Shown: in pieces, positions 8,363 through 16,595 of the stretch
Layout: every line of letters starts with the position of its first letter
How positions within the stretch are numbered: the stretch's first letter is position 1
NCBI GenBank assembly: GCA_016217545.1
Contig: JACRHT010000002.1
Span: 124,001 to 188,000 of the forward strand
DNA: 64,000 nt
From: Opitutia bacterium
Lineage (GTDB): Bacteria; Verrucomicrobiota; Verrucomicrobiia; Opitutales; Opitutaceae
Direction: 5' to 3'
The notes under the pieces: model-generated
Database searches by the model: none
What the model saw: only the letters and a program-made list of their open reading frames with translations
Told to the model about the DNA's origin: nothing
Program-made: the position numbers and the translations under genes

Positions 8363-9000
8363 GCGAGCAAAGGAAGGATTTCGTCGAGGCGGTAAGCGAA
8401 GCGGTGCGCACCGGCCTTCACGGCCGCACGCTCGGCATAGCGCCCAAAGCCGACGAAAACGTCAACCTCGTCGCGCATCTCGAGATCGCTGGCGCCGTCG
8501 CCCACTGCGATCACGCGGCTCGGGCGCAACTCCGCGCGCAAACGGCGCACCACCTCCGGCTTGCCGCCCTTGCGCGATGCCGGGTGAGGCGTGAAACCCG
8601 CGTAGGCTCCTGCCGCGTCGAACCGGAGTTCCACCGCTTCGATGCGCGCGATGCCGAGAAAGTCGGCCAGCGGGCGGATCGCCTGCACGAAGCCGCCGCT
8701 GATGATCAACGGCGTCCAGCCCGCCGCCTTCGCCGCCACCACGGTCGCGGCGGCCGTCGGTTCAATCTCGCGCAGGTAGAGCTCGGCGATGCGCGCGACG
8801 TCGGATTGCGCCGGCCGGATCAGCTCGAGGCGTTTGCCGAAAATCTGTTCGAGCGGGATGCGACCATCCATCGCGTCGCGCGTCATCTGCTCGCTCTGAC
8901 GGAAGCACTCCTCGCCGCGCAAGCGGGCGAATTCGTCCACGCCTTCGATGGCGCTAAGGGTGGAATCGCAGTCGAAGCAGAGGAGTTTCACGTCAGACAC
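8359..9000 (-). CDS. serB: Phosphoserine phosphatase-like HAD hydrolase
   Basis: HAD-superfamily subfamily IB phosphatase of 213 residues, most likely phosphoserine phosphatase, the last step of serine synthesis. Motif I is CFDCDSTLSAIEGVDEFA, with the DxDxT nucleophile aspartates and the Glu of the serine-binding cap. Motif II is LIISGGFVQAI, motif III the Lys in SRKGGKPEVV, and motif IV GDGASDLEM. The start is taken as GTG at 9000 because it immediately precedes the conserved LLCFDCDST strand; an ATG 90 bases upstream would add an unconserved basic extension. Relatives with other substrates exist, so the symbol is tentative. It is coupled to the downstream antiporter. Confidence 0.8.
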   Translation of the reverse strand: MSDVKLLCFDCDSTLSAIEGVDEFARLRGEECFRQSEQMTRDAMDGRIPLEQIFGKRLELIRPAQSDVARIAELYLREIEPTAAATVVAAKAAGWTPLIISGGFVQAIRPLADFLGIARIEAVELRFDAAGAYAGFTPHPASRKGGKPEVVRRLRAELRPSRVIAVGDGASDLEMRDEVDVFVGFGRYAERAAVKAGAHRFAYRLDEILPLLA

Positions 9001-9069
9001 GGTGCTGACGAAAACAGCCGACGACGACCGCGCCGAACTTTTTCCGCGTCTCAGGTTCCCGATTCCGGC

Positions 9070-9100
9070 CAAAGAAAAAGCCCTCCACATCGGGAGGGCT
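9070..9100 (-). terminator. Intrinsic terminator after rpmE2
   Basis: On the minus strand an 8-base-pair perfect stem (9093-9100 with 9079-9086, AGCCCTCC/GGAGGGCT) with a 6-base loop is followed by a T-rich run. It lies 25 bases beyond the rpmE2 stop and separates the ribosomal-protein pair from serB. Confidence 0.85.
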
Positions 9101-9124
9101 TCGGGAAAGTCGCTTCGCGCGCGC

Positions 9125-9379
9125 TTATTTCTTGGCGGCGCCGCGCTTGAACTTCGAGGTGAACTTCTCGACGCGGCCGGCGGTGTCGACGAGGCGCTTC
9201 TCGCCGGTGTAGGCGGGATGCGAATCCATCGTGACGTCGCGGACGATGACGAAGTAGTCCTGGCCGTCGATCTTCTCGGTGCGGGCGGACTTCATCGTGG
9301 ACTTGGTGAGGAAACGCTTGCCCGTGCCGATATCGAGGAAGCAAACGTTGTTCAAAGCGGGATGGCCTTGGGCTTTCAT
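9125..9379 (-). CDS. rpmE2: Ribosomal protein bL31 type B (zinc-free form)
   Basis: An 84-residue large-subunit protein. It shows the type B architecture, with SHPAYTGEKRLVDTAGRVEKFTSKF at the C-terminal half and a VIVRDVTMDSHP core. The four-cysteine zinc site of type A L31 is absent; only one Cys is present. It is 19 bases downstream of rpmJ2 and has its own terminator at 9070-9100. In Enterobacteria the corresponding zinc-free pair is used under zinc limitation, but here I see no Zur box. Confidence 0.93.
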   Translation of the reverse strand: MKAQGHPALNNVCFLDIGTGKRFLTKSTMKSARTEKIDGQDYFVIVRDVTMDSHPAYTGEKRLVDTAGRVEKFTSKFKRGAAKK

Positions 9380-9398
9380 GGCAGGAAATTCGGGTTAA

Positions 9399-9524
9399 TC
9401 AGCCCTGGCGCGCCTTGTAGCGCGGGTCGGTCTTGTTGATGACGTAGATGCGGCCCTTGCGGCGGACGACCTGGCAGTCCGGGTGACGCGTCTTGGCGGA
9501 TTTGATGGAGGAAACGACTTTCAT
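9399..9524 (-). CDS. rpmJ2: Ribosomal protein bL36 (zinc-free form)
   Basis: A 41-residue protein read from the ATG at 9524 to a TGA at 9399. The sequence begins [20 protein letters not shown] and continues [21 protein letters not shown], which is the pattern of the zinc-independent L36 paralogue (YkgO-like): the Cys and His residues of the zinc knuckle are lost and only Cys-17 remains. It is the first gene of a two-gene unit with rpmE2. Its small size makes it easy to miss in automatic ORF calling. Confidence 0.92.
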   Translation of the reverse strand: MKVVSSIKSAKTRHPDCQVVRRKGRIYVINKTDPRYKARQG

Positions 9525-9687
9525 AAAAGCGATAGAAGAAGAGAGTCGCGCGGGGGGGTGTCAAAGGAAATCTCCGGCCGGCGCCGTCTCGTTCGAAAAT
9601 TCCGCAAGAACCTGCGCCTAAACACGTCACCCGGCGGGACTTTTGCCTCGAGACACGCCGCGAGGCGCTCGGGACAGGATGGCGAAA

Positions 9688-10965
9688 TCAGCCGAAAACC
9701 CGCCGCAGCTCCTCGATCGCGCTCTCGGGCATCGGCACGAGCCGGCCCAGTGGCCGCGCGAGCAGCAGCGCCTCGGCGGTCGCCTCGAGCACTTCGAGGC
9801 GATCGAAGGCCTCGAGCAAGGTCCGCCCGACAACGAGGACACCCTCGTTGGTGATGAGCACGGCCGGCGCTCCCTCGAGGGAAACGCGACTCGCGATCTC
9901 GGCGGCATCTTCGACCAGGCGAAGGAACGGCAGCCGCAACACTTGGCGCAGCACGACCGCGCTTTCGGGAATCGTGTTGGGATTGAACGGCTCGTCGGTC
10001 AGGCAGAACGCCGAGGCGTGGATCGGCTGCGCATTGATGATGGCGCCGACCTTCGGATGCCGGGCGTAGATTTCCGCGTGCAGCCGCACCGCGCGGCTCG
10101 GCTTTTGACCGGCCGTGGCGGCGCCGTTTTCGACGCGCACCAAGCCCGGTGCTTCCAGTTCGAGACGATCGCGCCGGCGCGGCGTGATGACGAAGGCATC
10201 GCCCTGCACCCGGGCCGAAAACGCCCCCGCCGTGCTGATCAGCAGACGTTGCGCGTAGGCGCGCTGGACGTAGCGGCAGATGTCGCCGCGGAGCTGCAAC
10301 TCGGTCGTGCCGGGCACATGCGGCGGAAGCGCCGCGAGTTCGGGCATCGTGTCGCGACCGAGCGCCGACGCCGGAGCGACGAGACGCGGGCCGAGGCCGT
10401 TGGCGCGCACGAGCGTTTGCGCCAGAAACTCCAGGGTTTCGAAGCGCTGAAACGCGTCCTGCAGGTCCGAACCGCCGACGACCACGCCGTGATTCTCGAG
10501 CAGCACGCACGCCGCACCGGTCGCGAACGCCGCCGCGATGTTGTCGCCGAGTTGCTGCGTGCCGGGGCAAGCATAGGGAGCGAATACAAGTTTGCCGCAC
10601 ACATCGAAGACGTGCGTCTGCACGCGCGTGTCGGGGAGCTCGCGACAGATCGAGAAGGCGACGAGCGCGCCGGGGTGCGCGTGCACGATCGCCTTCAGGT
10701 CCGGCCGGCGACGATAAATCTCCGCGTGAAACGGCAGCTCCGACGACGGCGGATGCAATCCCTCGGTCTTGCCATCCGGCCACACGCGCACGATGTCGCC
10801 GGCCGTCAAGTTGCCCTTGTCGACGCGCGACGGCGTGATCCAGATGCTACCGTCTTCGTCACGGATCGAGAGATTGCCTCCCGACGTGGTCGTCATGCGC
10901 AGGCGGTAGATGCGCGCCATCGTCGCTACGAGTTGTTCCCGAGGATGCAGCCAGCTGGAGTTCAT
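9688..10965 (-). CDS. Tandem class II aldolase/adducin-domain protein, second domain degenerate
   Basis: A 425-residue protein made of two class II aldolase/adducin domains. The first (about residues 5-205) is complete: SGGNLS, the PSSELPFHAEIY segment with catalytic Glu, the zinc ligands in HAHP, and the later LENHG histidine. The second (about 215-420) aligns by position but reads SRAVRLHAEIY, NAQP instead of HAHP, and TNEG instead of ENHG, so the catalytic Glu and three metal-binding histidines are lost. The first domain should be a metal-dependent sugar-phosphate aldolase or epimerase; the second is probably structural. It lies 160 bases downstream of a second class II aldolase gene in the same direction, at the end of the sugar cluster. 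Confidence 0.8.
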   Translation of the reverse strand: MNSSWLHPREQLVATMARIYRLRMTTTSGGNLSIRDEDGSIWITPSRVDKGNLTAGDIVRVWPDGKTEGLHPPSSELPFHAEIYRRRPDLKAIVHAHPGALVAFSICRELPDTRVQTHVFDVCGKLVFAPYACPGTQQLGDNIAAAFATGAACVLLENHGVVVGGSDLQDAFQRFETLEFLAQTLVRANGLGPRLVAPASALGRDTMPELAALPPHVPGTTELQLRGDICRYVQRAYAQRLLISTAGAFSARVQGDAFVITPRRRDRLELEAPGLVRVENGAATAGQKPSRAVRLHAEIYARHPKVGAIINAQPIHASAFCLTDEPFNPNTIPESAVVLRQVLRLPFLRLVEDAAEIASRVSLEGAPAVLITNEGVLVVGRTLLEAFDRLEVLEATAEALLLARPLGRLVPMPESAIEELRRVFG

Positions 10966-11125
10966 AAATGAAGAGAGTCTGACGAAACGATCGGACGCGC
11001 ACCACGCGCGACGGACGAGAGGGCGTTATACGCCACTGCCCTGCCCGCCGCTAGCTCGACGTCGTTTGACCGTTCGAGACTTTTCCGGCGGTGGCATCGA
11101 TTCGGTCGGCGGCGAAGGTCGCGAC

Positions 11126-11872
11126 TCAGATTCCGAGCACCTTCCGTCGATGATGCTCGTCCGAGCGTCCCGCGATGCGCGCGACCTGCTCAGGGGAAAG
11201 GAACTTCACGGCGCCGACGCTGGCGGCTCCGATGAAGATGCTCGCGGCCTTTTCAGCCATGAGCGTGGCGGCCTTGACGGCCGCGGCGGTCGGGCCGATC
11301 GCGATCAGGCCGTGGTTTTCAAGCAGGATGACTCGCGGGAGCTGCCCGACACGCGCTTGGAATGCGAGTGTCTCGTGGCGGATCGCCCGGGCGAGTTCGA
11401 GTCCCGGGTCGGTGTAAGGCACGAACACGCTCGCCGGCCCGCAGCAGACGATCTCGTCGGGGAAAAGGCGATTCGCCGCAAACGTGCGCGCGTGCGCCGA
11501 GCAAAGCAGTGCGTTGACGGCGATCGGGTGCGTGTGCCCGACGAAGTTCACGCCCGGCAGGCCAAGCAGCCACGCGTGAAACACCGCCTCGACCGACGGC
11601 TTTTTGTCCTGCGGCTGCCGCCGCGAACGCATGAGCGTCGCGTCGACCTCCGCGTCACCGGCCGCCGCGTCGTCGAGCAACGCTATCAACGGCGCGGCGG
11701 AGCAGGTCGTGACGTCCTGCTCCGTCAGCGTGGCCAGCGAGCTGCCGCTGGCCTTCACCAGAAAATCTCCGTGCTCGAGGCGGCACGAAGTGTTGCCCTC
11801 GCCGAGAATGGCGAGCTGGCGCTCGGGAGCGCCGAGTTCCCGCGAAAGATCGAGCAGCGTGGAAAGACTCAC
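11126..11872 (-). CDS. Class II aldolase (rhamnulose/fuculose-phosphate aldolase type)
   Basis: A 248-residue zinc-dependent class II aldolase. The substrate phosphate loop is GEGNTSCRLEHGDFLVKASGSSL, the zinc ligands are in GHTHPIAVNALLCS, and the third His is in LENHGLIAIG. The GEGNTS form of the phosphate loop is common in rhamnulose-1-phosphate aldolases of the RhaD/RhaE group, so cleavage of L-rhamnulose- or L-fuculose-type phosphates into dihydroxyacetone phosphate and lactaldehyde is plausible but not proven. The start is a GTG at 11872, two bases after the stop of the upstream isomerase-like gene, so the two are coupled. No sugar kinase is nearby. Confidence 0.82.
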   Translation of the reverse strand: MSLSTLLDLSRELGAPERQLAILGEGNTSCRLEHGDFLVKASGSSLATLTEQDVTTCSAAPLIALLDDAAAGDAEVDATLMRSRRQPQDKKPSVEAVFHAWLLGLPGVNFVGHTHPIAVNALLCSAHARTFAANRLFPDEIVCCGPASVFVPYTDPGLELARAIRHETLAFQARVGQLPRVILLENHGLIAIGPTAAAVKAATLMAEKAASIFIGAASVGAVKFLSPEQVARIAGRSDEHHRRKVLGI

Positions 11873-11874
11873 GG

Positions 11875-13503
11875 CTAAAATGCGGAACCGTCGGCCTTCG
11901 TGCCGCAAAGCGAAACCTCGACGCCGAGCGCGGCGGCGAGCGCGGCCTTCGTGTAGAGCGCGAGATCGGCTTCGGCCGCGGAGTTGGCGTAGGCGACCTG
12001 GATGTGATTCGCCTTGTGACGCGCCATCATGCGGTCGCGGTCGATGCCATAAGTGACGGCGTGCATGATCGGCCATTGATAAGTGGTCTCCTGCCAGCGG
12101 CGCTCGGTTTCGGCTTCGGGCAGCGTGATGACTTTCGCGCGACCGAGGTCCATCTTCAGCTTGCCCTTTTCGACGAAGAAACGGCTCCAAACGATCTCGC
12201 CGGGCTTCGCGACGCCGCGCAGCGTGCCACCGCCGAGGCGGAAATACATCGCCGGCTGACGGTGCGAGTCGCTGCCCGCCCAGCCGCCGACGTGATGCGC
12301 CGGCGGAGCGCTGCCCGAGATGAGAAACACCCAGACGTATTCCTCGGTGGTGCCCGAGCGGTCGAAGTCGCCCCAACGCAGGTCGTGCAGCGTATTCTCG
12401 ACCGGCTGGCCGAGCGCCTTGTGAACGCGATAGGTCAACAGCCCGTCGAGACCCGCGCATTCGTCGACTTCGTTGAAATGCGGGATCGGCTCGCCGTCGC
12501 GGATGATGCTGCCGTCGGCACGGCGCACGGGCGGGCGGTCGGCATTGTTCAGCGTGCCCTCGACGAGGTCGGACGCGGGCAGCAGGTCCTTCAAACCCTG
12601 CTGGTATTGAATGCCGATCGTGTCGCAGCCGAACTCATCGGCGATGCGCACGGCGGCGATGTAGGTCTTGCACTGCCAAAGCACCTGCCGGCGCGTGAGG
12701 TCGGTTTCCTCGTTCGTGCCGAAGTGGAACTTCAGTCCGCGCTGCACATACCAGTCGAAGACCTCCTGCGCCTCCTGATCCGAGACCTGCGTGGCGCCGT
12801 AGTAGAGCGCGGACTGCGAGAGGCGCTCCTTGAACACGCCGGTGGGGAACAGCAGCTCGTCCGGGATGATCGCGTTGAACATCCCCATGCAGCCCTCGTC
12901 GAAGACGCCCATGATGCTCTTCTTCGTCTGGAGCTCCTTCGCGAGACCGCCCGCGACCTTGCGCGCACGGACCGGCACGCGGCAGCGCGCGAGCGAGCGC
13001 ACGTGGTTGGTGCGGTGCGCGACCTTGCCGGTCTTGAGCCAACGCTCCAATCCTCCGAGAAACGCGGCGTCATCGAAGTTCTCGCTCCACAGCGTCGAGT
13101 AAGCGACGCCCGCCTTGGTGAGCGATCCATTCAAGTTGAGCATGCCGACGAGCCCCGGCCAAGTGCCCGACCAATTCGCCACCGTGAGAATCGGTCCGCG
13201 ATGCGAAACGAGTCCCGGCAGCAAGTGATGCGAATACTGCCAGACGGACTCCGCGACGATCAGCGGCTTCTTCGGATCGATCCGCGCAAAAACCTCGAGG
13301 CCCTCCTTTTGCGAACCGATGAAACCGTGCTGGCGCTTCGCATCATACGGGTGCGCGCGCTCCAACTTGTAACCGAAACGCTTCAACGCCGCGGCCAGCT
13401 GCTTCTCCATCGCCGCTTGCGCGGGCCAGCATTTTTCGTTGGCGGATTGACGCAGGTCGCCGTTCGCGACGAGCAGGACGGTCTTCGAGGGGGTGTTTTT
13501 CAT
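11875..13503 (-). CDS. L-fucose isomerase-like protein
   Basis: A 542-residue protein of the L-fucose/L-arabinose isomerase superfamily, which interconverts aldoses and ketoses with a divalent metal. Diagnostic segments are [20 protein letters not shown], with the presumed Glu ligand, [14 protein letters not shown], the [18 protein letters not shown] acidic segment and the C-terminal [12 protein letters not shown] with a ligand His. The N-terminal third (substrate-binding domain) includes [16 protein letters not shown]. The ATG at 13503 was chosen; a longer frame would run into the operator repeats. It heads a unit with the aldolase 2 bases downstream and is divergent from the AraC regulator. 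The exact sugar is unknown; L-fucose or L-rhamnose-like deoxysugars are likely. Confidence 0.85.
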   Translation of the reverse strand: MKNTPSKTVLLVANGDLRQSANEKCWPAQAAMEKQLAAALKRFGYKLERAHPYDAKRQHGFIGSQKEGLEVFARIDPKKPLIVAESVWQYSHHLLPGLVSHRGPILTVANWSGTWPGLVGMLNLNGSLTKAGVAYSTLWSENFDDAAFLGGLERWLKTGKVAHRTNHVRSLARCRVPVRARKVAGGLAKELQTKKSIMGVFDEGCMGMFNAIIPDELLFPTGVFKERLSQSALYYGATQVSDQEAQEVFDWYVQRGLKFHFGTNEETDLTRRQVLWQCKTYIAAVRIADEFGCDTIGIQYQQGLKDLLPASDLVEGTLNNADRPPVRRADGSIIRDGEPIPHFNEVDECAGLDGLLTYRVHKALGQPVENTLHDLRWGDFDRSGTTEEYVWVFLISGSAPPAHHVGGWAGSDSHRQPAMYFRLGGGTLRGVAKPGEIVWSRFFVEKGKLKMDLGRAKVITLPEAETERRWQETTYQWPIMHAVTYGIDRDRMMARHKANHIQVAYANSAAEADLALYTKAALAAALGVEVSLCGTKADGSAF

Positions 13504-13518
13504 CGCACAGATTGGGTG

Positions 13519-13589
13519 ATGGACATCATAGCCGGCCGGCGTGCCGCTTTGAATGGACAATCCTGACCCGCAGATGGACATTATTGACC
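13519..13589 (+). promoter_or_regulatory. Three direct repeats, probable AraC operator
   Basis: Between the divergent isomerase and AraC genes lie three copies of a motif beginning TGGACA, at 13520, 13554 and 13575. The second and third copies are TGGACAATCCTGACC and TGGACATTATTGACC, exactly 21 bases apart, the usual two-helical-turn spacing of AraC half-sites. The first copy ends less well (ATAGCC). They are all in direct orientation. Confidence 0.7.
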
Positions 13590-13591
13590 GC

Positions 13592-14509
13592 ATGGCTGAC
13601 CGCTACCCGCCCCGCAATCCGCCGCCCTCGCCCGCGATTCTGGACCGCCTGCTCGCATCGCACGTCGCCGGATCTCGTTACATTTTTCCCGACCTCGCGC
13701 CGAAACGCGGCGTCGAGTGGACGGTGGCGTTGGCCGGCCGCGAGCGCTGCAGTCCCGACTATCTCGTCGATCGGCAAAACTATCCATTTCACGTCGTCGA
13801 ACTCGTCGTGCGCGGGAGCGGCACCGTCCGCCTGGGAGACGGCCGCAAGCATCGCGTTGGCCCCGGCACGGTCTTCAGTTGCGCGAGCGATCAGGCCTGC
13901 TGGTTGAAAACCGATCCCAGCGATCCGCTCGACAAATACTTCTTCGCTCTCGCCGGCACCCGGGTTCGCGCGCGTCTCACCGCCGCGCATCTCGCTCCCG
14001 GCACCGTGCGGCACATCGCGCTCCCGGCCGAGGCGATCGCGGTGGCCGAGGATCTGATTCGGGAGGGGCAGCGCCATCACTCGCACACGACCGCGATTTG
14101 CGTGAAGCTGCTCGAACTGCTCCTGCTGCGCTTCGAAGCCGCGCCGGCGGACCGTCCGCGTCCGGACGACGACCGCGCTCGCGCAAACTTCATTCGCTGC
14201 AAGAAACTGATCGAGGAGCGCGCCGCCTCGCTGCAGACGCTCGAAGAACTCGCCGCCCTCGTTCACCTCGACCCGTCGAGCATTTGCCGCCTCTTCCGTC
14301 GCTTTCAGGGCTCAAGTCCCTACCAGGAGCTGACGCGGCGCAAGATGACGCTCGCAGCGGGAATCCTGCTCGAGGAAGGCGGCCTCGTGAAGGAGGCCGC
14401 CGCGCGCGTCGGCTTCGACGATCCCTATCATTTCTCGCGCTGTTTCAAGAGCGTGCATGGCCTCTCTCCGAACGCGTTCTCGGTGCGCTTCGGGGCGCGG
14501 CCGCGGTAA
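13592..14509 (+). CDS. AraC-family transcriptional regulator
   Basis: A 305-residue regulator with an N-terminal cupin-like sugar-sensing domain (residues about 45-150, containing [22 protein letters not shown] and the [13 protein letters not shown] turn) and two C-terminal helix-turn-helix motifs: [26 protein letters not shown] and [22 protein letters not shown], ending in the typical [11 protein letters not shown]. It probably activates the divergent isomerase-aldolase genes in response to their sugar. Two upstream in-frame ATG codons (13553, 13574) fall inside the operator repeats, so the ATG at 13592 is preferred; it is also where conserved-looking sequence begins. Confidence 0.88.
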   Translation: MADRYPPRNPPPSPAILDRLLASHVAGSRYIFPDLAPKRGVEWTVALAGRERCSPDYLVDRQNYPFHVVELVVRGSGTVRLGDGRKHRVGPGTVFSCASDQACWLKTDPSDPLDKYFFALAGTRVRARLTAAHLAPGTVRHIALPAEAIAVAEDLIREGQRHHSHTTAICVKLLELLLLRFEAAPADRPRPDDDRARANFIRCKKLIEERAASLQTLEELAALVHLDPSSICRLFRRFQGSSPYQELTRRKMTLAAGILLEEGGLVKEAAARVGFDDPYHFSRCFKSVHGLSPNAFSVRFGARPR

Positions 14510-14595
14510 GCACGCGCCCGCGGATCGCGCAAACCGGCGCATCCGGGTTGCGAACGTCGGCGTAACGAGTGGGAACGACCCCACCCGACTCCGTC

Positions 14596-15219
14596 ATGCG
14601 CTACACCATTCATCCGTCCAACCTTCTTGAATGGTTCGCGCTCAAAGCCGGTTCCGTGCCCCGCCCCATTCTCGACACCACGCTCCCGATCATCCAAGCG
14701 CGCGCATTGATGGCCGCAAACAGCTGTGGCGTGCTGCGGAAACTTGCGGAGCGCGACATGACCGCGCCGGAGTTGGCCACCGCCCTCGGCCTCGATCGAG
14801 AGTGCCTTACCCTGTTGCTGCGCGTGATCGCAGGATTGGACTACGTCGCGCGCATCGGCTCCAAGTGGGCTTTGACCACGCATGGCCGGCGCTACTTTGG
14901 TCCCGCCGCGCCCGAAAGCTACGAAGCGTTCGTCGAATACGGCGCGGCGCAGTGGAGATTCGTCGAAGACCTGGAGGACGTTTTGCGCTCCGGGAAAGGC
15001 ATCGACTTTCACGCTCAGCAAACGCCCGCGGAATGGCAGGCCTATCAGCGAAGCATGCTGGAAAACGCCAAGGCGTTCGGATGGTTCGTGGCGCAGCATA
15101 CTCCGGTTCCGAGTGGCGCTCTGTCCTGCCTCGATCTGGCCGGCTCTCATGGCTACGTCGGCGGTTTGCTCTGCGAACGGCGACGGGGCCGCCTCGCTGC
15201 GTCGATCGCGCCTTCTTGA
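14596..15219 (+). pseudogene. Truncated O-methyltransferase-like gene
   Basis: The 207-residue frame matches the N-terminal part of a two-domain SAM-dependent O-methyltransferase: a dimerisation/winged-helix region (RALMAANSCGVLRKLAERDMTAPELATALGLD, YVARIGSKWALTTHGRRYF), then the start of the Rossmann fold with the SAM-binding glycine motif CLDLAGSHGYVGGLL. Directly after this motif the sequence turns into RRRGRLAASIAPS and stops. Relatives continue for about 150 more residues. In the next frame the DNA encodes a short piece that could be a decayed remnant (GGVRLHAGY). I read this as a gene broken by a frameshift and deletion just before the BON gene. A GTG 27 bases upstream is an alternative start. 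Confidence 0.65.
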
Positions 15220-15316
15220 GGAAACCGCCAACCGGCGGAGTTCGGCTCCATGCGGGATACCTACATCACCCCATATTCCGCGCTGCCAGCCGGGCGTATG
15301 CTGCAGCCCAAAACTT

Positions 15317-16060
15317 ATGAAAACCAGAAATCTCTCCCTGCTGCTGGCGGTCGTCGCCACGCCTCTCGCGCTGCTCGCCTCCTCCTCCACCGATCGCAAG
15401 ATCGAGGACGCGGCGAAATCTTCCTACAACTACCGCACGGTCCTCGAGGATCACGTCAAGGTGAAGGCCAACGACGGCGTCGTCACCCTCACCGGCACGG
15501 TGCAGGATCAGGACGACAAGGCCCTCGCGGCGGACACCGTCGAAAATCTTCCCGGAGTCGTGCGCATCAACAACGAGATCAAAGTCGAGTCGGCCTACGC
15601 GGAACATTCCGACGCCTGGATGGCGTTCAAGATCCGCAGCCGCCTGCTCGTGAAGGCCAACGTCAGCGCGACCTCCACCACCGTCGACGTCAAGGACGGC
15701 ATGGTCATTCTCAGCGGCACCGCTGACAACCAAGCGCAAAAGGAACTCACCGAAGTCTACGCCCGCGAGATCGATTGGGTGAAGTCGGTGCAAAACGACA
15801 TCGTGGTGAAAGACAATCCTGCGACGGCGATGACGATGGGCGAGAAAATCGACGACGCCTCGATCACCAGCCAGGTCAAATACGCGCTCCTCAGCCACAA
15901 ATCCACGAGCGCCCTGAAAACCAGGGTCACAACGAATGACTCCACCGTCGTCATTACCGGCGTCGCTTCTTCCGAAGCCGAAAAGTCACTCGTGACCAAA
16001 CTCGCCAAGGACGTTCGCGGCGTGATGAGCGTCACGAACAATATGACGGTCAAGAGCTGA
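15317..16060 (+). CDS. Periplasmic triple-BON-domain protein (paralogue 1)
   Basis: A 247-residue exported protein with a signal peptide (residues 1-21, LSLLLAVVATPLALLA) and three BON domains at about residues 25-95, 97-165 and 175-247. Each shows the family pattern of a helix, then VKVKANDGVVTLTGTV-like beta hairpins and a closing helix with V-x-N. BON proteins such as OsmY bind phospholipid membranes and are typical of osmotic stress responses. The protein is nearly co-linear with a second copy at 21611-22354, also 247 residues, differing at about one residue in four by eye. It is followed by a strong hairpin at 16105-16138. Confidence 0.9.
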   Translation: MKTRNLSLLLAVVATPLALLASSSTDRKIEDAAKSSYNYRTVLEDHVKVKANDGVVTLTGTVQDQDDKALAADTVENLPGVVRINNEIKVESAYAEHSDAWMAFKIRSRLLVKANVSATSTTVDVKDGMVILSGTADNQAQKELTEVYAREIDWVKSVQNDIVVKDNPATAMTMGEKIDDASITSQVKYALLSHKSTSALKTRVTTNDSTVVITGVASSEAEKSLVTKLAKDVRGVMSVTNNMTVKS

Positions 16061-16104
16061 ACGAGATTCTCCTCCTCCCCTCGAGCCGCGCTCGCGCGGC
16101 CAAG

Positions 16105-16138
16105 ATTCCCGCTGCGAGCTCGTGCTCGCCGCGGGAAT
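16105..16138 (+). terminator. Hairpin after first BON gene
   Basis: An 8-base-pair stem (16105-16112 with 16131-16138, ATTCCCGC/GCGGGAAT) continues, after one mismatch, into GCGAGC/GCTCGC with a four-base loop. It lies 45 bases after the stop. The T-run is poor, so it may be a weak terminator or an mRNA-stabilising hairpin. Confidence 0.55.
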
Positions 16139-16183
16139 TCGCGTTTTCGACGCCCTGATCGCTCCTCCCCAATCGCACGTCCG

Positions 16184-16417
16184 ATGAAACGTCCGTTTCC
16201 TCCCGCTCCACGGACTAGGCGCAACGACGCCCTCATCGTCGAGCTGCTGGCGCGGAACGACGAATTGCTCAGCCAGCTGCATGGCGAGCGACGGGCGAGC
16301 ACCTCAGGCGTCAGTGGTTTCTTGCGGGCCCTGATCGGCCAGCACGTCAAACTTGCCCGGCTGCTCCGGGTCCAAATCAACCTATCGAATTTGAACGCCC
16401 CCGCGCCCCGACGCTGA
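16184..16417 (+). CDS. Small basic hypothetical protein
   Basis: A 77-residue frame with an ATG at 16184. It is rich in Arg, has a heptad-like leucine spacing (LIVELLARNDELLSQLHGERR, FLRALIGQHVKLARLLRVQINL) compatible with a short helix, and has no signal peptide or known domain. It sits alone between the first BON gene and an ECF sigma factor. It may be real, but nothing beyond the open frame and the start codon supports it. Confidence 0.35.
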   Translation: MKRPFPPAPRTRRNDALIVELLARNDELLSQLHGERRASTSGVSGFLRALIGQHVKLARLLRVQINLSNLNAPAPRR

Positions 16418-16595
16418 CGGACACCGCTTCCATCACCCGGCCTAACGCTCGCGCGCGAATCTGCGCCCACTCCGATCGTCAACCGCGCTTCACTTCCGCG
16501 GAGTTGGTCGCACCGCTTCGCCCCCGCACGCCGGGTCGGTAGCTCAATACCCCATGCCGCGAGCTTCGCGTCTCCGGTAGAGTTGGAAGGAACTC

